64,000 bases of DNA from Leptodontidium sp. MPI-SDFR-AT-0119 (lineage: Eukaryota; Ascomycota; Leotiomycetes; Helotiales; Leptodontidiaceae). The position numbers and the translations under genes are program-made. The notes under the pieces are model-generated. The model saw nothing but the letters and a program-made list of their open reading frames with translations. It made no database searches and was not told the origin of the DNA. This document shows, in pieces, positions 24,078-35,968 of the stretch. The DNA is taken from positions 2,852,001 through 2,916,000 of the forward strand of contig JAHLEZ010000002.1 in the NCBI GenBank assembly GCA_020726505.1, read 5' to 3'. The stretch's first letter is position 1. Each line of letters starts with the position of its first letter.

Positions 24078-25962
24078 TCACACCCTCTTCTTTCTCCTCT
24101 TCGGCTTTGGTTCAGTAACTGCGGTAGCCTCACTACCTTGCTCAAGCCGATCTACCACCAAATGCTCCAAATAAAAGTGCTCCTTGAAAGTCTGATACCG
24201 CCCCTGAATCATACCTTTGCATAGACACTTCTCGATCGCACCAGAGTACGGAGATCGAAAGAACGCATCCCACACACTACGAACTTCCTTCTCCCAGTCT
24301 GGCCTCCTATCGGCCCAATACTGGTTCCTTGTCTCATCATTCGAATCTTGTTCTTTATCATACCACAGACGTATGCGATCCTGTGCATTAATCCAAGCAT
24401 CCACCCCGACAAGAACCTGATTCTGAGTCAAAGCCAACTCAACCGATTCAATGAATTGGCGTGGCAGTTCCGATTGGAGCCACTGGTCTTTGAAGCGATC
24501 AAATTGGGCGTTCAGAAGTGCGGAAAGAACCTTCACTGAGAGGGACGTGGTGAATTCGAGGGAGACGAGGAATCCTCCATGGAGTGTGAAGACGGCGTGG
24601 ATGCACCCCGCAGGTACATAGAGAGCTTGAGTGGAGTCGGCTTTGATTACGAGGCCGCCCTCGAGATCTTTCCCGATTCTTGCAAGTTTGCTCCGTTGAC
24701 CGTCTGCTGACTGCATGAGCCGAAGGTTCTGTGGTGTCGGAGGAAACATAATCCAAAGCTTTTCACATGATCCTATGGTCGCGGAGAGACCGTCGCAATT
24801 ATCTGTATGACCTGTAAACCAGTGTTCTGGGGATCTAGGCAGTTGAACGTACCAATATGCAGATCAGTCATCCAGAACTTGGGGGTGCAAAGAACCTGGC
24901 GGTTGTGTTCGTTGAACGGCTCAACGACTCTTGACAAGGCAACCGGCGTGACGAACCCTGGATTATCGTCTGGGATGAGCTTTGGCAGCCGATATCCAAT
25001 TAGCCCAACTGGATTTAACCTGTCTGGCTCGTGCAGTTGTGCAATAGCTTTTCGGGGGTCCAAATCAGAGTCAACAATGCCTTGACTGTACAGAGCAATG
25101 TAGACTTGGTAATCGTCGACCTTGTTCCTTTTCTCAGCAAGCTTCCTAGCTGAAATAAGGTCCAGTGTTTCGAATATGAACTCTTCGCTAGTAGGTGACC
25201 TCTTCTTCCAACATTCCCCTGCTTCAAATACCCGAGGCCAGGTGGTTGTCGATTCGTTCCACAGAGACATTTGAGATGTAGTCATACTCGCAGGCGAGGT
25301 GAGAAATAGTCCGTCAATAGTTTATTTTGTAATCGGGCCATAATCGTCTAGTCTCTGCAGCAGCTTTGCAACATCGGTGTGGGGTGATATGTTGAAAGTT
25401 TCCTGAGCTCTCTGAAAGCTTCTAGCAACTGATGACTCGATACTCAGAGGCGTAAATCCCAGCTCTAATGATGATTGAGTCTCGGAGCCTCGCTCAAAAT
25501 GTAGTCTTTGCGGTGTGTCGCAAGATAAAAGAGAGTCTGAATCGCCAGGCTGCGAGCTATAATTTGGAGTTTGCATCGTTCGTGGATTCATGGAGGAATC
25601 AACCACTGTGTGTTCTTTACCCACATTGCTTCTGAAAACCCCATCTTGTTAACAGTATAGTTCTACAACAGGAGGTATTTCACTTACTCTGACGGAGCAG
25701 TCTTGGATGCCAAAGTCAATGTTCTCAACTTGGGTATGAGCACAAGTTTACGATCCAGATATGTTTTCCCTTCCAAATGTTCCTGGAGATCAAAGCAGGA
25801 CAGAAACTTCTCTCCACAGTATGGGCATTGTTCCATGCAGAGGGCAACCTGAATTGTCGCATTCTCAAATGGCCAATCTGCGACATTCAGGGGATGGCAT
25901 TTGCAAGGCGCTGTAAGCATGGGCGCCAATTCATGTTTCCTGTTTGAGCTGGCGGGGGCCAT
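24078..25962 (-). pseudogene. JmjC-domain protein with zinc finger, copy 1, nonsense codon
   Basis: Exons on the minus strand: 25962-25688, 25631-24853 and 24802-24078; they join in one frame of 593 codons. The N-terminus has CKCHPLN and a C2H2-like CPYCGEKFLSCFDLQEHL. The middle is a JmjC fold: TDLHID (His350 and Asp352; the Asp codon is split by intron 2), KLWIMFPPT, GKDLEGGLVI, ALYVPAGCIHAVFTLHGGF (distal His about 420). These are the Fe(II) ligands of 2-oxoglutarate oxygenases. The C-terminus holds CLCKG...FKEHFYLEH and ends in a basic nuclear-localisation-like stretch (KPKRRKKRV). Codon 195 is TAA (25322-25324), while the flanking sequence aligns with the paralogue at 30.2 kb, so CAA-to-TAA is likely. 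Alternatively two genes exist: a zinc-finger protein ending at 25322 and a JmjC protein starting at the ATG at 25285. Probable role: chromatin or RNA/protein hydroxylase or demethylase-like; substrate unknown. Confidence 0.7.
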
Positions 25963-26326
25963 GACGGAAGAACTGATAACATATAGCTATATACTACGCA
26001 GTTGCATCGTGCCGTAGTTCAATAGTTGGAAGAACGCGATGAAGACTCCTGATGCGCGTATTTAACAACAAATACGACGCACGTGATCTTATCGATTGAC
26101 GGCAATCCAGCTCTTAGCGCCCCGCTTAAGCCAACGACCAACCTCCTAGAACTTCGTCATTGCATCTTAACAGCCTCATATGACGGTATTTCTGTGTTAA
26201 CTCATTGGAAATCAGTATCTGACCTAACTTGGCGGAGGCTGTACGTTTGTATGTGCTCCAGCTGAAAGCAATTGATGAAACCCGATCCTGACAACAATCT
26301 CACTCTCACTCCTACTCTCTCCAGCC
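25963..26326. promoter_or_regulatory. Head-to-head intergenic region, probable shared promoter
   Basis: Only 364 bases separate the starts of the JmjC gene (minus) and the first two-domain paralogue (plus). It contains CACGTGA at 26080-26086, a bHLH/bZIP-type E-box core. Co-regulation of the pair is an inference from the arrangement. Confidence 0.5.
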
Positions 26327-27615
26327 ATGGCTTCAAACTGCAATCACGAAAAGACCAAACCAGGCCCGGAAGAGCGTGCGGCAAAGAAACACAAACATCC
26401 TATTCGCAGGCATAAGCGCAGGAGAAAGGATGTAACGATGACACAGGAGGCCACGGCAGATGATCCGTCGAGCGACGACTCCGAACCTTCCCCAACAACC
26501 GAAGAAAGGAAAAAGACGCTTCTTAGACTTGTCGCGACTGTGGGAAAGCTTGAGACTCTAGACCAAGTAGCAGCCGCAAGTCATTACATGACATCAATGG
26601 GATGCACCAAAAAGGACTTGGTCAAATTTGAGTGCTTCAATATTCACGTTACGAAAGTTGGTGTCAGCAAGGTTTGGCCCGAGATCATCATGTATCGGAG
26701 CACAGGGCAAATTTCAACCTACTTCCTCGACGGCCAGAATCTGAGGGGCAGTAGAGGACGTACAGCTGATCTCACCGCTCTTGACGAATTGGAGGTTTGT
26801 GTAGTTGGGTGGGTTAGACTGGCCTCAGAAGGAAGACTATCTCACTTGGAACAGCGCCTTGGTTTTGAGGTTGGGGAAGAGGTGTTTGATTCCCATGCCG
26901 CACGATTTAGGGCCTTTTTGCGGGCACGAAAGTCCTCAAAAGGATTTGCAAGTTGGAATTACGATGAGATGAAACGCCTCAGGTACGAAATCTATCGCGT
27001 GGTCGAGCACAACCGCCCTCTGGCAGATGAGCAAATGGTCCCATCCGGTAAGTGCCTTGCAAAACAATTATGACACTCAGTTATGGGTTGTCACTGATCA
27101 TATCAACAGCTAATAGATCAAATGGGATCACGCAAGAGGAAGCAGGGCCTTACAGCGCCCCCTCATCCTCTTTCATAAGGCAATCCGACTCCCCGTCGCC
27201 CTCATCGAACACCTCTGATAACCCAGAGAATTCCGAAAACATGTCAAAGAGCATCGACTCGGAGCAGCTTCAAGATCTCTATGAAGAATTGGAGCAATCG
27301 GTCTCAGCAAAACGAAGGGCCTTTGCAGAGGCACAAGCCAACGCGGACGGAGCGAGAGCAGCTCACGAAACGGCCGCTGACTGGAACAGCATTTTGAATC
27401 TATTACAGAGGGTTGTCGTTGATGCACGGCAGAACAATGAAGAGTGGACTGTTGATTCTGCCCGTGCATTGGCACAGAGTTTTTCTGCAATTGGAGCGAT
27501 GGCGAGTGAGAGTGTGGAAGACGGGCTGGTGGCGCCTTTGGCTGCGCAAGATGAAGCAGAGAAGGACTTGGAGATTGCAGAAAGGGAACTGGCAGCTTTT
27601 AGTCGAAGGCTTTAG
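26327..27615 (+). CDS. Two-domain helical cluster protein, paralogue A
   Basis: Exons 26327-27047 and 27110-27615, 408 residues. I do not recognise a named domain. Residues 1-60 are basic and disordered, with an NLS-like RRHKRRRKD. Domain 1 (about 65-235) is helical and carries the cluster signature VWPEIIMYRSTGQISTYFLDG, then LDELEVCVVGWVRLASEGRL and RFRAFLRARK. A Ser/Pro-rich linker follows. Domain 2 (about 295-405) is almost pure helix with coiled-coil character (LYEELEQSVSAKRRAFAEAQ) and the signature WTVDSARALAQSF...GLVAPLAAQDEAEKDL. The intron falls at the domain border in phase 1, as in all four paralogues. It is head-to-head with the JmjC gene and followed by paralogue B in the same direction. 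Likely nuclear; function unknown. Confidence 0.75.
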
Positions 27616-28118
27616 TTGATAACCAGAGTCAAAATGATGACGCAAAGCTAGCCGTCAAAGAGCAAGTCTGACATGGGTGTATTTCCCTGCTCTGTCACCG
27701 TTTGGGAGGACATGTTTCTCGATAGAGTCTCACCCACACAAATTCTGTAATTAATCCCCTCGATAGAACCACTCGGGAGACCTTTTCGATACCCGCTTGG
27801 TGAATTGAATGTTGATAGGCACTAATCTGATTCAGGAAAGTACTAGTAGTGGTTCTTTCAATATTGGCAACCTGAGATGGTGAATGCCACCCAACTATTC
27901 AATTCATTTCTTCCTTCATACTTCGAAATAGTTCGAAGTCGAACTGTCTCGAAATTTTTCCTCTTCCTTCCGAATCAAATCCACACTATCAAATCTCTCT
28001 CCGACCATGCTTTTACCATTCTCATAGATCGCTGCCCTGCTCTTCTGCACAACAGCTAAAAACCGTTACCTGCTTCATATACATCTACCAAGGGCTTCGG
28101 AACCTACAGACCGCAGCT
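27616..28118. other. Intergenic between paralogues A and B
   Basis: About 500 bases, with no coding signal. It is C/T-rich just before the start of paralogue B, as is usual for fungal promoters. Confidence 0.5.
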
Positions 28119-29516
28119 ATGTCCCGGAATGTAAAGAAATGGCAAATCCAGACAAGGTCCAAAACTCTCAAGACTCTACGCACTAAGAAACAACTAAGAA
28201 CCAAGAGCAAAGTCACGAACAACACGGGCGACAATGGGAAGAATTTGCTGGCCAAAGTAGTCCAAGAAATTATATCCAACAACCAATCAACAGCAGAGGA
28301 CATCCCCCCTCTACTAGTTCCTCCTAAGCCAGCGATCAAAACGCGAAATGGAGTTTGGAAGCTAGCTGGAATAGCTAGGAGCCTACACAAAAGAGAGGAA
28401 GCTGCAACCAAACCTGAAGTCTCTGAGGCAAGTCAGTTGCTTATGTCAATTGAATGGTCTGTGTCAGAGTTGAAGGCTTCAAAGCCATTCCACGACAAAG
28501 AGGCAAAGCTTGGTTTGGAGCAACTTTGGCGGGAGATCGCGATCTTTCGACATATCGACGAGGTGTCATTCAGCCTACTTGGTCAGCAACTACGCAACAT
28601 AAACGAGTTGTCAGAGTTCTCCCAGGCAGTCACTACATGGTTGGATCTACTCAAGTCGAATCATTTCATGAACCTGGGTTGGTCTGGTGCAGTCATGGAC
28701 GGGGGCCAGAACGCATCAGATGCCGATCATCTGAAGGTGTATTTGGAGGCATACAGAGGAAAAGTGGGCTTCAAGATCTGGACATATAGCAGATTGAGAG
28801 CATTTACGAACCACCTCCGAGCAGCATTAAGTAGTGAGAGAATTGTGAACAGGGAGTCAACACCGCGTAAGTTAGCAACAATATGCCACTGTCTAGCATA
28901 AACTAATTACGATTCAGCCACGTACAACATCTCCGACAAACCAACCAACTTCTCAAATATACCCGAACCGAAATTAGAGATGCTTGATCAACCGGATGAT
29001 TCCCAGCAACCTTCGCCGCCGGATTCTGCATTCTACAGCAGCGTTCTTGCAGGTTTACCTGTTTTTCATGCTACCGAGATCGTCAACAACTGTACGGATG
29101 AGTACATGGAACTGCAAAATCGGAGAGCTCGGCGAAACAACGACATACTCGAGAAGCAAAACGTATTATCGAGAGCACGACAAAGAGTCGATCAAGCAAG
29201 AGCAGCGTTTGAGAAAGGATCGATGTTGCCTGACCTAGAACAATACGTGAGAACATTGTGGAGTGGGAAAGGAGCGCAATGGTCGGTCGAAGCGGCTACC
29301 CATGTTAGCGAACGTCTCTTCAATTTTGGAAGGGATGCGAGAGACCTCATTCTTGAGGGTTTGGTTGAACCTTTGATTGAGGAGAAACGGGCCGAGGATG
29401 ATCTGGTGGCTTGTTTGGAAGATCAGAGAGAGTTGGCTGTTGAGGCGGGAGTGGAGGCAAAGTTGAAGGAACTCCTCGAACTGCAACGGTGGGCGAGTTT
29501 GGAGCAGGAGGAATGA
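28119..29516 (+). CDS. Two-domain helical cluster protein, paralogue B
   Basis: Exons 28119-28866 and 28918-29516, 448 residues. The N-terminus is strongly basic (KTLRTKKQLRTKSK), suggesting nuclear import. Domain 1 contains the signature LWREIAIFRHIDEVSFSLLG and INELSEFSQAVTTWLDLLK, equivalent to that of paralogue A although overall identity is low. A Pro/Ser-rich linker (DSQQPSPPDSAFYSS) precedes domain 2. Domain 2 is a long helical segment: RRARRNNDILEKQNVLSRAR, then WSVEAATHVSERLFNFGRDA, GLVEPLIEEKRAEDDLVACL. It is extended at the C-terminus by a further coiled coil. The intron again follows domain 1 in phase 1. No catalytic motif is seen, so a scaffold, DNA-binding or oligomerising protein is plausible. 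It converges on the second JmjC gene. Confidence 0.75.
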
Positions 29517-30170
29517 TATTAAATCATCTGATAGATATACACGATTTTTCTATGCGCACGAAGCAGGTTTGTGGGGGAAAACTGGGATTGCTTGGTGATA
29601 TTGCTCTTGTCACTTTGGTAGGCCCGTCAAAATATCAATAACACGTACGTTGTGGTGCATGCTCCTTTGCTTTTCATAGTACCTCATTATGAAGAGATAT
29701 TTTGCGCAGGCTTTTTATTAACTAAGGTGCTCGCCATGGTTTTCAATACATCTCAATGCCACTTTCTTTTCGTGTTAATTTGGAAACTGAAAAACCTACA
29801 CCGAGAATTCACTTCCGAGCAAGGATCGGTAACGCTCACCAAAAGTTCAAGGCCCTGCCCGAATACTTGACCTTCTGTTTAGTTATGTTCTTAAATAGAT
29901 TCGCTATGCTCAGGGGAATTGTACCATAGACTCGGTTAGGGACCTTGCCGAGAGGTTTGGGAGTTCGGTTTACCAGCACAAGGAGAAGAATGTGTCAAAC
30001 ATCTTTGCTTAAATTCGCAGTATTTTTCCTGTTAGCTTTCAATGTCACCCTCTGTTGACTTGTTTACGCCTCCCGGATTGCATTTTGAGATAGGGCTTTT
30101 TGATTTTGGGGTATCTAACAATCTCCAGAGCAACTGTACGGTACATACATCTGAGTTCCAATTCCTCGCA
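29517..30170. other. Intergenic between convergent genes
   Basis: About 650 bases; only a short domain-free frame at 29652-29870. Nothing else recognised. Confidence 0.5.
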
Positions 30171-31483
30171 CTACTTACTTCTGAGTCGCTTTGACTTCCG
30201 TGTTCCTTGCTTCTCATCGTCCACAGTATCCAATTCCACACCTAATCTCCTCTTCTGAACTTTCCCCGCTTGCCACATATGGGCCCTCTTGAAGTGATCT
30301 CCGAACTTTTCCTTTCCTTGGTGTCCACAGACACAAACCAACTCCTTCGTCTCCTTCTTCTTGAAGAACTCATCCCAGACCTTGACAGCAGCTTTCTTCC
30401 AGCTCGGATTGTCATTCGAGTACGGGCGAATATTCTCCAGGGTTCCAATCCAACTGGTAATTGCCAAGACTTCGTGCTTGCAAGCCAATCCGTAGTCGAC
30501 AGATGAAAGGAAGCGTTTGAAGACTTCCAGTCGGAATGTTTCGGCTGCACCGCTATCGTCAAGACCGGCGTTGATCATGGCGGTGTATGGCTTGGAAGAA
30601 AGAGGTGTTGTAAAGTCCGTGGCGATGAGGAAGCCACCTTGCAGGGTGATGACTGAATGGATACAGCCAGCAGGAAGATAGAGAGCTTCCTCCGAATTGG
30701 TCGTAAAGACAAGTCCACCTTCCAAATTCTTCCCAATCCTGTCTAGTTTCGCTCTCTGTCGGTCGGCTTGCTTCATGAGTTTGAGATTTTTAGTCGTCGG
30801 TGGGAAAACCATCCAGAGTTTGCGGCACTGACCCATGGGAGACGACATGCCATCCGAGGTATCCACGTGCAAGTCGGTGAAAGCGTATTTTGGGGTGAGT
30901 AGAAGCTGCTGGTTGGCTTCTTCGACTCCTTCGACGAATTCGGAGAGCGAAACTGGGATGTGGAAGATGCCTTGTGGCAGAATGTCCAGACCAATGAGCA
31001 CTACAGGACCTGCCTCACTTGGCTCGACTAGCTGTGCAATTGCGAGTCTGGGGTCGACTGTGCTAGACTGCTCGGACCGTCTGTAAACATCGTAGCCACG
31101 ATCTACCTTCCCTTTACTTGCTTCGATGTGGTTGAGCGTGGAGAGAACAAGTTTCGTCGTTGAGGGCAGATTCTCTTCGTCCCAGCATTCTGCAGCACGG
31201 AAGACCCGTGGCACCGTCGTGGTACTCTTGGCCCACAAGCAATTTGTTCGCTGTGACCGGTTATCGAAGGTAGAGAGGTGCAATGCCAGAATTTTGTTGA
31301 CGGTTTGAGAACAGAATTCTGCCCTGTGTAAGACGGTAAGCTTTGGCAATTTTGAAAAGGAGTCGATGGTACTTGCAAGCTTTCGCGAATGATCAGCGAA
31401 GGACAGTCATTTGCTGCCAGCGATGGCTTGGAGCATTTGTTTCGCATCTTGGACTTTGACATTGGAGCTGGCGAAGATGACAT
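30171..31483 (-). CDS. JmjC-domain protein, copy 2
   Basis: The main exon (30171 to about 31350) encodes the same protein type as the JmjC copy at 24-26 kb: STTTVPRVFRAAECW, PRLAIAQLVEPSE, then the JmjC core TDLHVD (His and Asp at 30861-30869), GQCRKLWMVFPPT, GKNLEGGLVF, ALYLPAGCIHSVITLQGGF. All three Fe(II) ligands are present and no stop interrupts the core. The C-terminus has CVCGHQGKEKFGDHFKRAH, a possible CxC/HxxxH zinc site, and ends in the basic RKSKRLRSK. The exon has no usable ATG; the best start is the ATG at 31483 (MSSSPAPMSKSKMRNK). The join is unresolved: the standard 49-nt GT...AG intron leaves the frame off by one, while a 32-nt intron would fit. The copy-1 zinc-finger N-terminus is not seen here. 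Likely a nuclear 2-oxoglutarate oxygenase; substrate unknown. Confidence 0.75.
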
Positions 31484-32231
31484 TGTTTGAGTAGTAGAAA
31501 TCCAAGATTAAAAGGGGAAATCTTTGGTGGCCGAGGTAAACGTAAGGGGACGAATGTGGAGGATGTTTCAAGAAAAGAAAAGAAACAAAGGAAATAGACA
31601 CGGTCTCGGGAAGAATCTTCTAATCATATATTCTCGTTCCATAGTTGTCCATCAACAATAGCATCGGTACTTTGTCGCTTAACAATAAGCCCCTGTCCTT
31701 CAACAAGAATAGCAACTGTACGGACAATAGGAAGGACACGCCACGTGATGAAATTGGATTTCTGCAGGCAAACAGTGATACAACATATATCGCTCAACAC
31801 AAAAAACTGAAGACTACTCTGGGCGGTAATTTCTAGTCCTACCCGAATATTTGTGAGGGGTATCGTAGCTCGCGGAAAGAGAGTTCCTCGCTTAACCTAA
31901 AGTGAATGCAAATAAACATTATCATTTGAACAAGCGAGACAACGGAATCGAAGGTCTGTCAAGTCCACCCGAGATGGGGTGGTATGCGTAGAATCTATTG
32001 GCTTGTCTGTACCTCCGAGCCTTGCATGTAGTGTAATTCTCAGAGTTTTATTTTCAACCAATGAGGACCCCCCACGTCAAGTTGTCCGCATATTCAGCCC
32101 CCGTCACATGCCGCACAGCCACCATCACCGAGTACAAGCGGAGCTGGCGAGGCTACACGACAAACGACCAGGCAACCGCACCTCATCACTATCACTTCCC
32201 CTTGGGATTATCCTCTAAAACCTTCCTTTGC
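31484..32231. promoter_or_regulatory. Head-to-head intergenic region of JmjC copy 2 and the HtrA-like gene
   Basis: About 750 bases between divergent starts. It contains CACGTGA at 31742-31748. The frame upstream of 32232 (from an ATG at 32061) is open but not protein-like. Confidence 0.4.
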
Positions 32232-35170
32232 ATGTTGGATATTTCAAACAGTATGCACGAAGTACAGCAGTCACTTGGCGTAGGATCCGGCGTCAGCCAT
32301 GCCAACCCGGTGGATGTCAAATGGCAGGAAACTCTTGACAAGGCTGCCGCAGGAGTGGTCTCTGTAAAGTTCTGCCATACTCGCTCGTTTGATGGCGAGA
32401 AAGCGGTATCATCAGAAGCTACGGGATTCGTGGTTGATGCAGAAAGAGGGTATGTTCTCCGCACTTCCATGATTTACCTGAAACTCATATCTGTCGTCGC
32501 AGGTATATCCTCACGAACAGACATGTTTCAGGCCCAAATCCCTTCTGGGGCAGATGCATCTTCGAAAACCATGAAGAGGTCGATGCTGATGTCATTTACT
32601 ACGACCCCATCCATGATTTTGGGATTCTCCGCTTCGACCCAAAAGCCATCAAATTCATGTCCTTGTCAGCCATCCCTTTGCGACCCGACCTCGCCAAAGT
32701 CGCTGAAGCCGTAAGGCTCATTGGGAATGATGCCGGGGAAAAGCTCAGTATCCAGGCAGCCGTGATCAGCAGACTTGACCGAAATGCACCTGAGTACGAT
32801 GGAGAGGGCTACTGCGACTTCAACACAAATTACATTCAGGCAGCTTCTGGGGCGACTGGTGGTAGCTCTGGCAGCCCAGTGATAAATGTTTTCGGACAAG
32901 CAGTTGCCATGCAGGCAGGAGGCAAGGCCAAGACAGCTACTGACTTCTTCCTCCCTCTTGACCGCCCTCTACGCGCCCTCCAGTGCCTCCAAAAGGGACA
33001 ACCAATTACTCGCGGTACAATCCAGTGCCAGTGGAAGTTCAAACCATTCAATGAGTGCCAAGGTCTTGGATTAACTGCAGAGTGGGAAGGTGCTTTCCGA
33101 AAGGCTTTCCCAACTGAAGTTGGAATCTTGGTAGCAGAGCGAGTGATCCCAGAAGGACCGTCTGATACCAAGATTAAAGTCGGAGATATTCTTGTGAAAG
33201 TGAATGGCGAGCTCGTTGCACAGTTCAAGTTCTTGGATGAAATTCTCGATTCAAGCGTGGGAAACACTGTTAAGCTTCTCTTGCAACGTCGCGGTAAGGA
33301 TGTTGAAGTGTTATTAGAGGTACAAGATCTTTATAAGATCACACCAAATCGACTCGTCACGGTCGCTGGTGGCAGCTTCCAAGATCTTTCATACCAGCGT
33401 GCCAGAGCTCATGGCGTCGCTTGCAGAGGTGTGTTTCTCTGTAACGCAGGAGGATCATTCGACCCGCTACGCTCAGGATGCACAATCCAAAAGGTCGATG
33501 ATAAGGCCACTCCCGATCTCGATACCTTCATCGAAGTCATGAAAGTGATTCCAGACCAAACAAGGGTTGTTGTAACATACACAAATCTTCATGACCCACA
33601 CACACCCCGCCTTTCGATATTACGTATCGATCGCTATTGGTCGAAGAAGATATCCCAACGTGTGCGTAACGACAAGACTGGTCTGTGGGAGTTAACTGAT
33701 CTCGCGGATGCGGTTGCCAGGCTTCCCCCAGTTCCCAGGGCTGCAAACTTTGTGCAGTTACGGAGTGTCCCCCCAGCAATCGCCGATATTGTTAAATCCA
33801 TTGTCAAAGTCGAGTGTTATGTTCCAGAATACCTCAATGGATCAGACTATACACCTCGTCCAAGCGTTGGCGTTGTGATTGATGCGGAAATAGGGGTGGT
33901 CCTGGTTTCGAGAGCAACAGTACCTCACGCCTTGTGCGATATCTCCCTCACAATCGCGGATTCAATTATCGTTGACGGGGAAGTCTTGTTCTGCCACCCA
34001 TTGCACAATTATGCTCTTGTCAAATACGACCCCAAGCTAGTGATGGCGCCTCTGCAAAGCGCCAAATTGAGTCCAACAAACGTGGAGCAAGGAACTTCGC
34101 TTCATTTTGTGGGCTTTAAGGACAATAATATTGGAGGCCCGGTGTGCACGCAGACTACCGTTACTGATATCTACAATCTTCAACTAGCGGGAAACGCTGA
34201 ACGCCCGAAGATCAGGGCAATGAACAGCGAAGCAATCAAGGTAGACACAGGACTCGCCGACGAATGCGGAAGCGGAATTATGATTGGAGATGATGGTGTT
34301 GTCCAAGCTTTGTGGCTGACATCCCTCTATGTAAACGACGAGGACGATGATATGTATCGTTACTATGGTATCTCAACTTCAACAATTCTTCCCGTCATCT
34401 CTAGGGTGCGGAAGGGAGAGGTCCCGAAGTTGCGCATCCTCAGTGTCGAATTCGAGGCTATCACAATGAGTCAAGCTCGCGACATGAAGGTCTCGGAAGA
34501 CTGGATCAGCAAGGTCGAGATTGCAAATTCATATTGCCATCAGCTGTTCAAAGTTAAGAAACGCACGATTCAAGGTGACGACAACTTGAGGGCTCTTTTG
34601 GAAGGAGATATCGTGCTCACTCTGAATGGCAACATCATCACACGCCTTTCCGAGACCGAAATTCAAGACGATGCAGAAGTTCTGGAAGCACGCGTGGTGA
34701 GATATGGAGAGGAACTTGACTTGAAACTCGACACCGTTCTGGCAGACGATTTTGAGACTAAAAGAGTTGTGCTCTTCTGCGGGGCAACGCTACAACCACC
34801 GCATCATGCAGCCAGACTTCGTGTTAGAAAGTCGCCAAGCGAAGTTTTCGTATCCAGTGTAGTCAGAGGTTCACCTGCAAATCATTACGGGCTCATTCCA
34901 GCAACGTTCATCACTCATGTCAATGATACCGAGGCGGGTGATCTGGACTCGTTTCTTGAAGCAGCGATGGCCATCCCAGACAATTCCAGTAAGTTTCACT
35001 TCGCAAGTAATTTGTTAGTTGCTAATCCTCTGTTAGATTTCACCCTAACAACAATGACGCTGAGTGGTATTGAGCAAGTCATGAAAATGAAACGGAATGA
35101 TCATTACTTTCCGACAAAGGAGTGGAGCAGGGCTTCACCGAAATGGACTGCTCGGTTGATTCAGGGATAG
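32232..35170 (+). CDS. NMA111: Nma111-like nuclear HtrA serine protease
   Basis: Exons 32232-32449, 32503-34988 and 35037-35170 give 945 residues, close to the roughly 1000 of fungal Nma111. The protein has two HtrA-type halves with PDZ-like segments. The N-terminal protease keeps the triad: TNRHV (His about 80, only formed after splicing), DPIHDFGILRFDP (Asp about 111) and GGSSGSPV (Ser about 195). Family landmarks are SSEATGFVVDAERGY, RLIGNDAGEKLSI, VISRLDRNAPEY, TDFFLPLDRPLRALQCLQ and the C-terminal MKRNDHYFPTKEW. The second protease half (ECGSGIMIGDDG) lacks a convincing triad, as in the family. Nma111/HtrA2-type proteins degrade nuclear and apoptotic targets. The ATG at 32232 is chosen; 32061 would add an unconvincing extension. 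Its place inside a lineage-specific cluster suggests that this is a second, divergent copy rather than the housekeeping one. Confidence 0.88.
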
Positions 35171-35968
35171 AGGTCTGAAAGCACTGGATCGAGACACTGG
35201 CGCAAAGGGATAGATGTCCTAACGACACCCGAAAATCGTTGTGGCAACTCTCGAATGGCTTCTGGGAGCATAAGCAGCTCTTGTAGTCTGTCGTTGGTCA
35301 TGTGGGCAGGTCCCGTTGTATTCCACTCACTGTCCCCTCTTGGGAAATTTTCCATTCGGCTTCTAGAAATACAAACATTTCTCTTGATCTCTCCTGAGTT
35401 ATCTAGCATGTGGTCTCTGGTAGTTGTGCTACATCAAGATAGGTGCCTAGAAGGTATTATCAATGACATGCCTTGCTTCCCTTGAGTTAGTTCTGGTAAT
35501 GGAAGCTCGTAGTCTTTACGTTAGCCAACCTTAGTAAGTTCAAAACACACCTCCATTATTCTAACTATGTAAGAGCATGTGCAGCGCTTGCTTGTGTCTT
35601 CTCCCAGACTTCTAACAGCATAATATCATAGAGGACTATCGAATGACAATGTATGCTCTTTATCTCATAGTCATCGCTCAATTTTAGATTTGTAGTCTGT
35701 GCAAAGCCCAATACAGGACGTTCAGAGCACCCAAAAGAACCCTCGAGGCACAAGCATCGCCCGCCTTGAATCCACGTGAGATTCGCGGTAGTTCTACCAC
35801 ATTCTCGCTTGAGCTATACACTAGCGTTTCTGTCAACACACCACTACCTGCGTACATTCTGTAGGCCAGGCTCCATTTGTATTGCGCTTCATCCAACCCA
35901 ACATCCTTCTCCATAACTTCAAATCAAATTTCCGCCTTGTCACTTCAATACCGCACCGAGTTGCCACC
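35171..35968. other. Intergenic, nothing recognised
   Basis: About 800 bases before paralogue C; contains CACGTGA at 35773-35779. No coding frame is convincing. Confidence 0.4.

Noticed and set aside
24845..24862. Apparent loss of the metal-binding Asp in JmjC copy 1 (HIG instead of HxD)
   Set aside because: The Gly comes from reading into the intron. After removing 24803-24852 the codon becomes Asp, giving HID in frame with the rest of the JmjC core.
32061..32231. N-terminal extension of the Nma111-like protease
   Set aside because: Open from an ATG at 32061, but the composition is not protein-like and family resemblance starts only after 32232.
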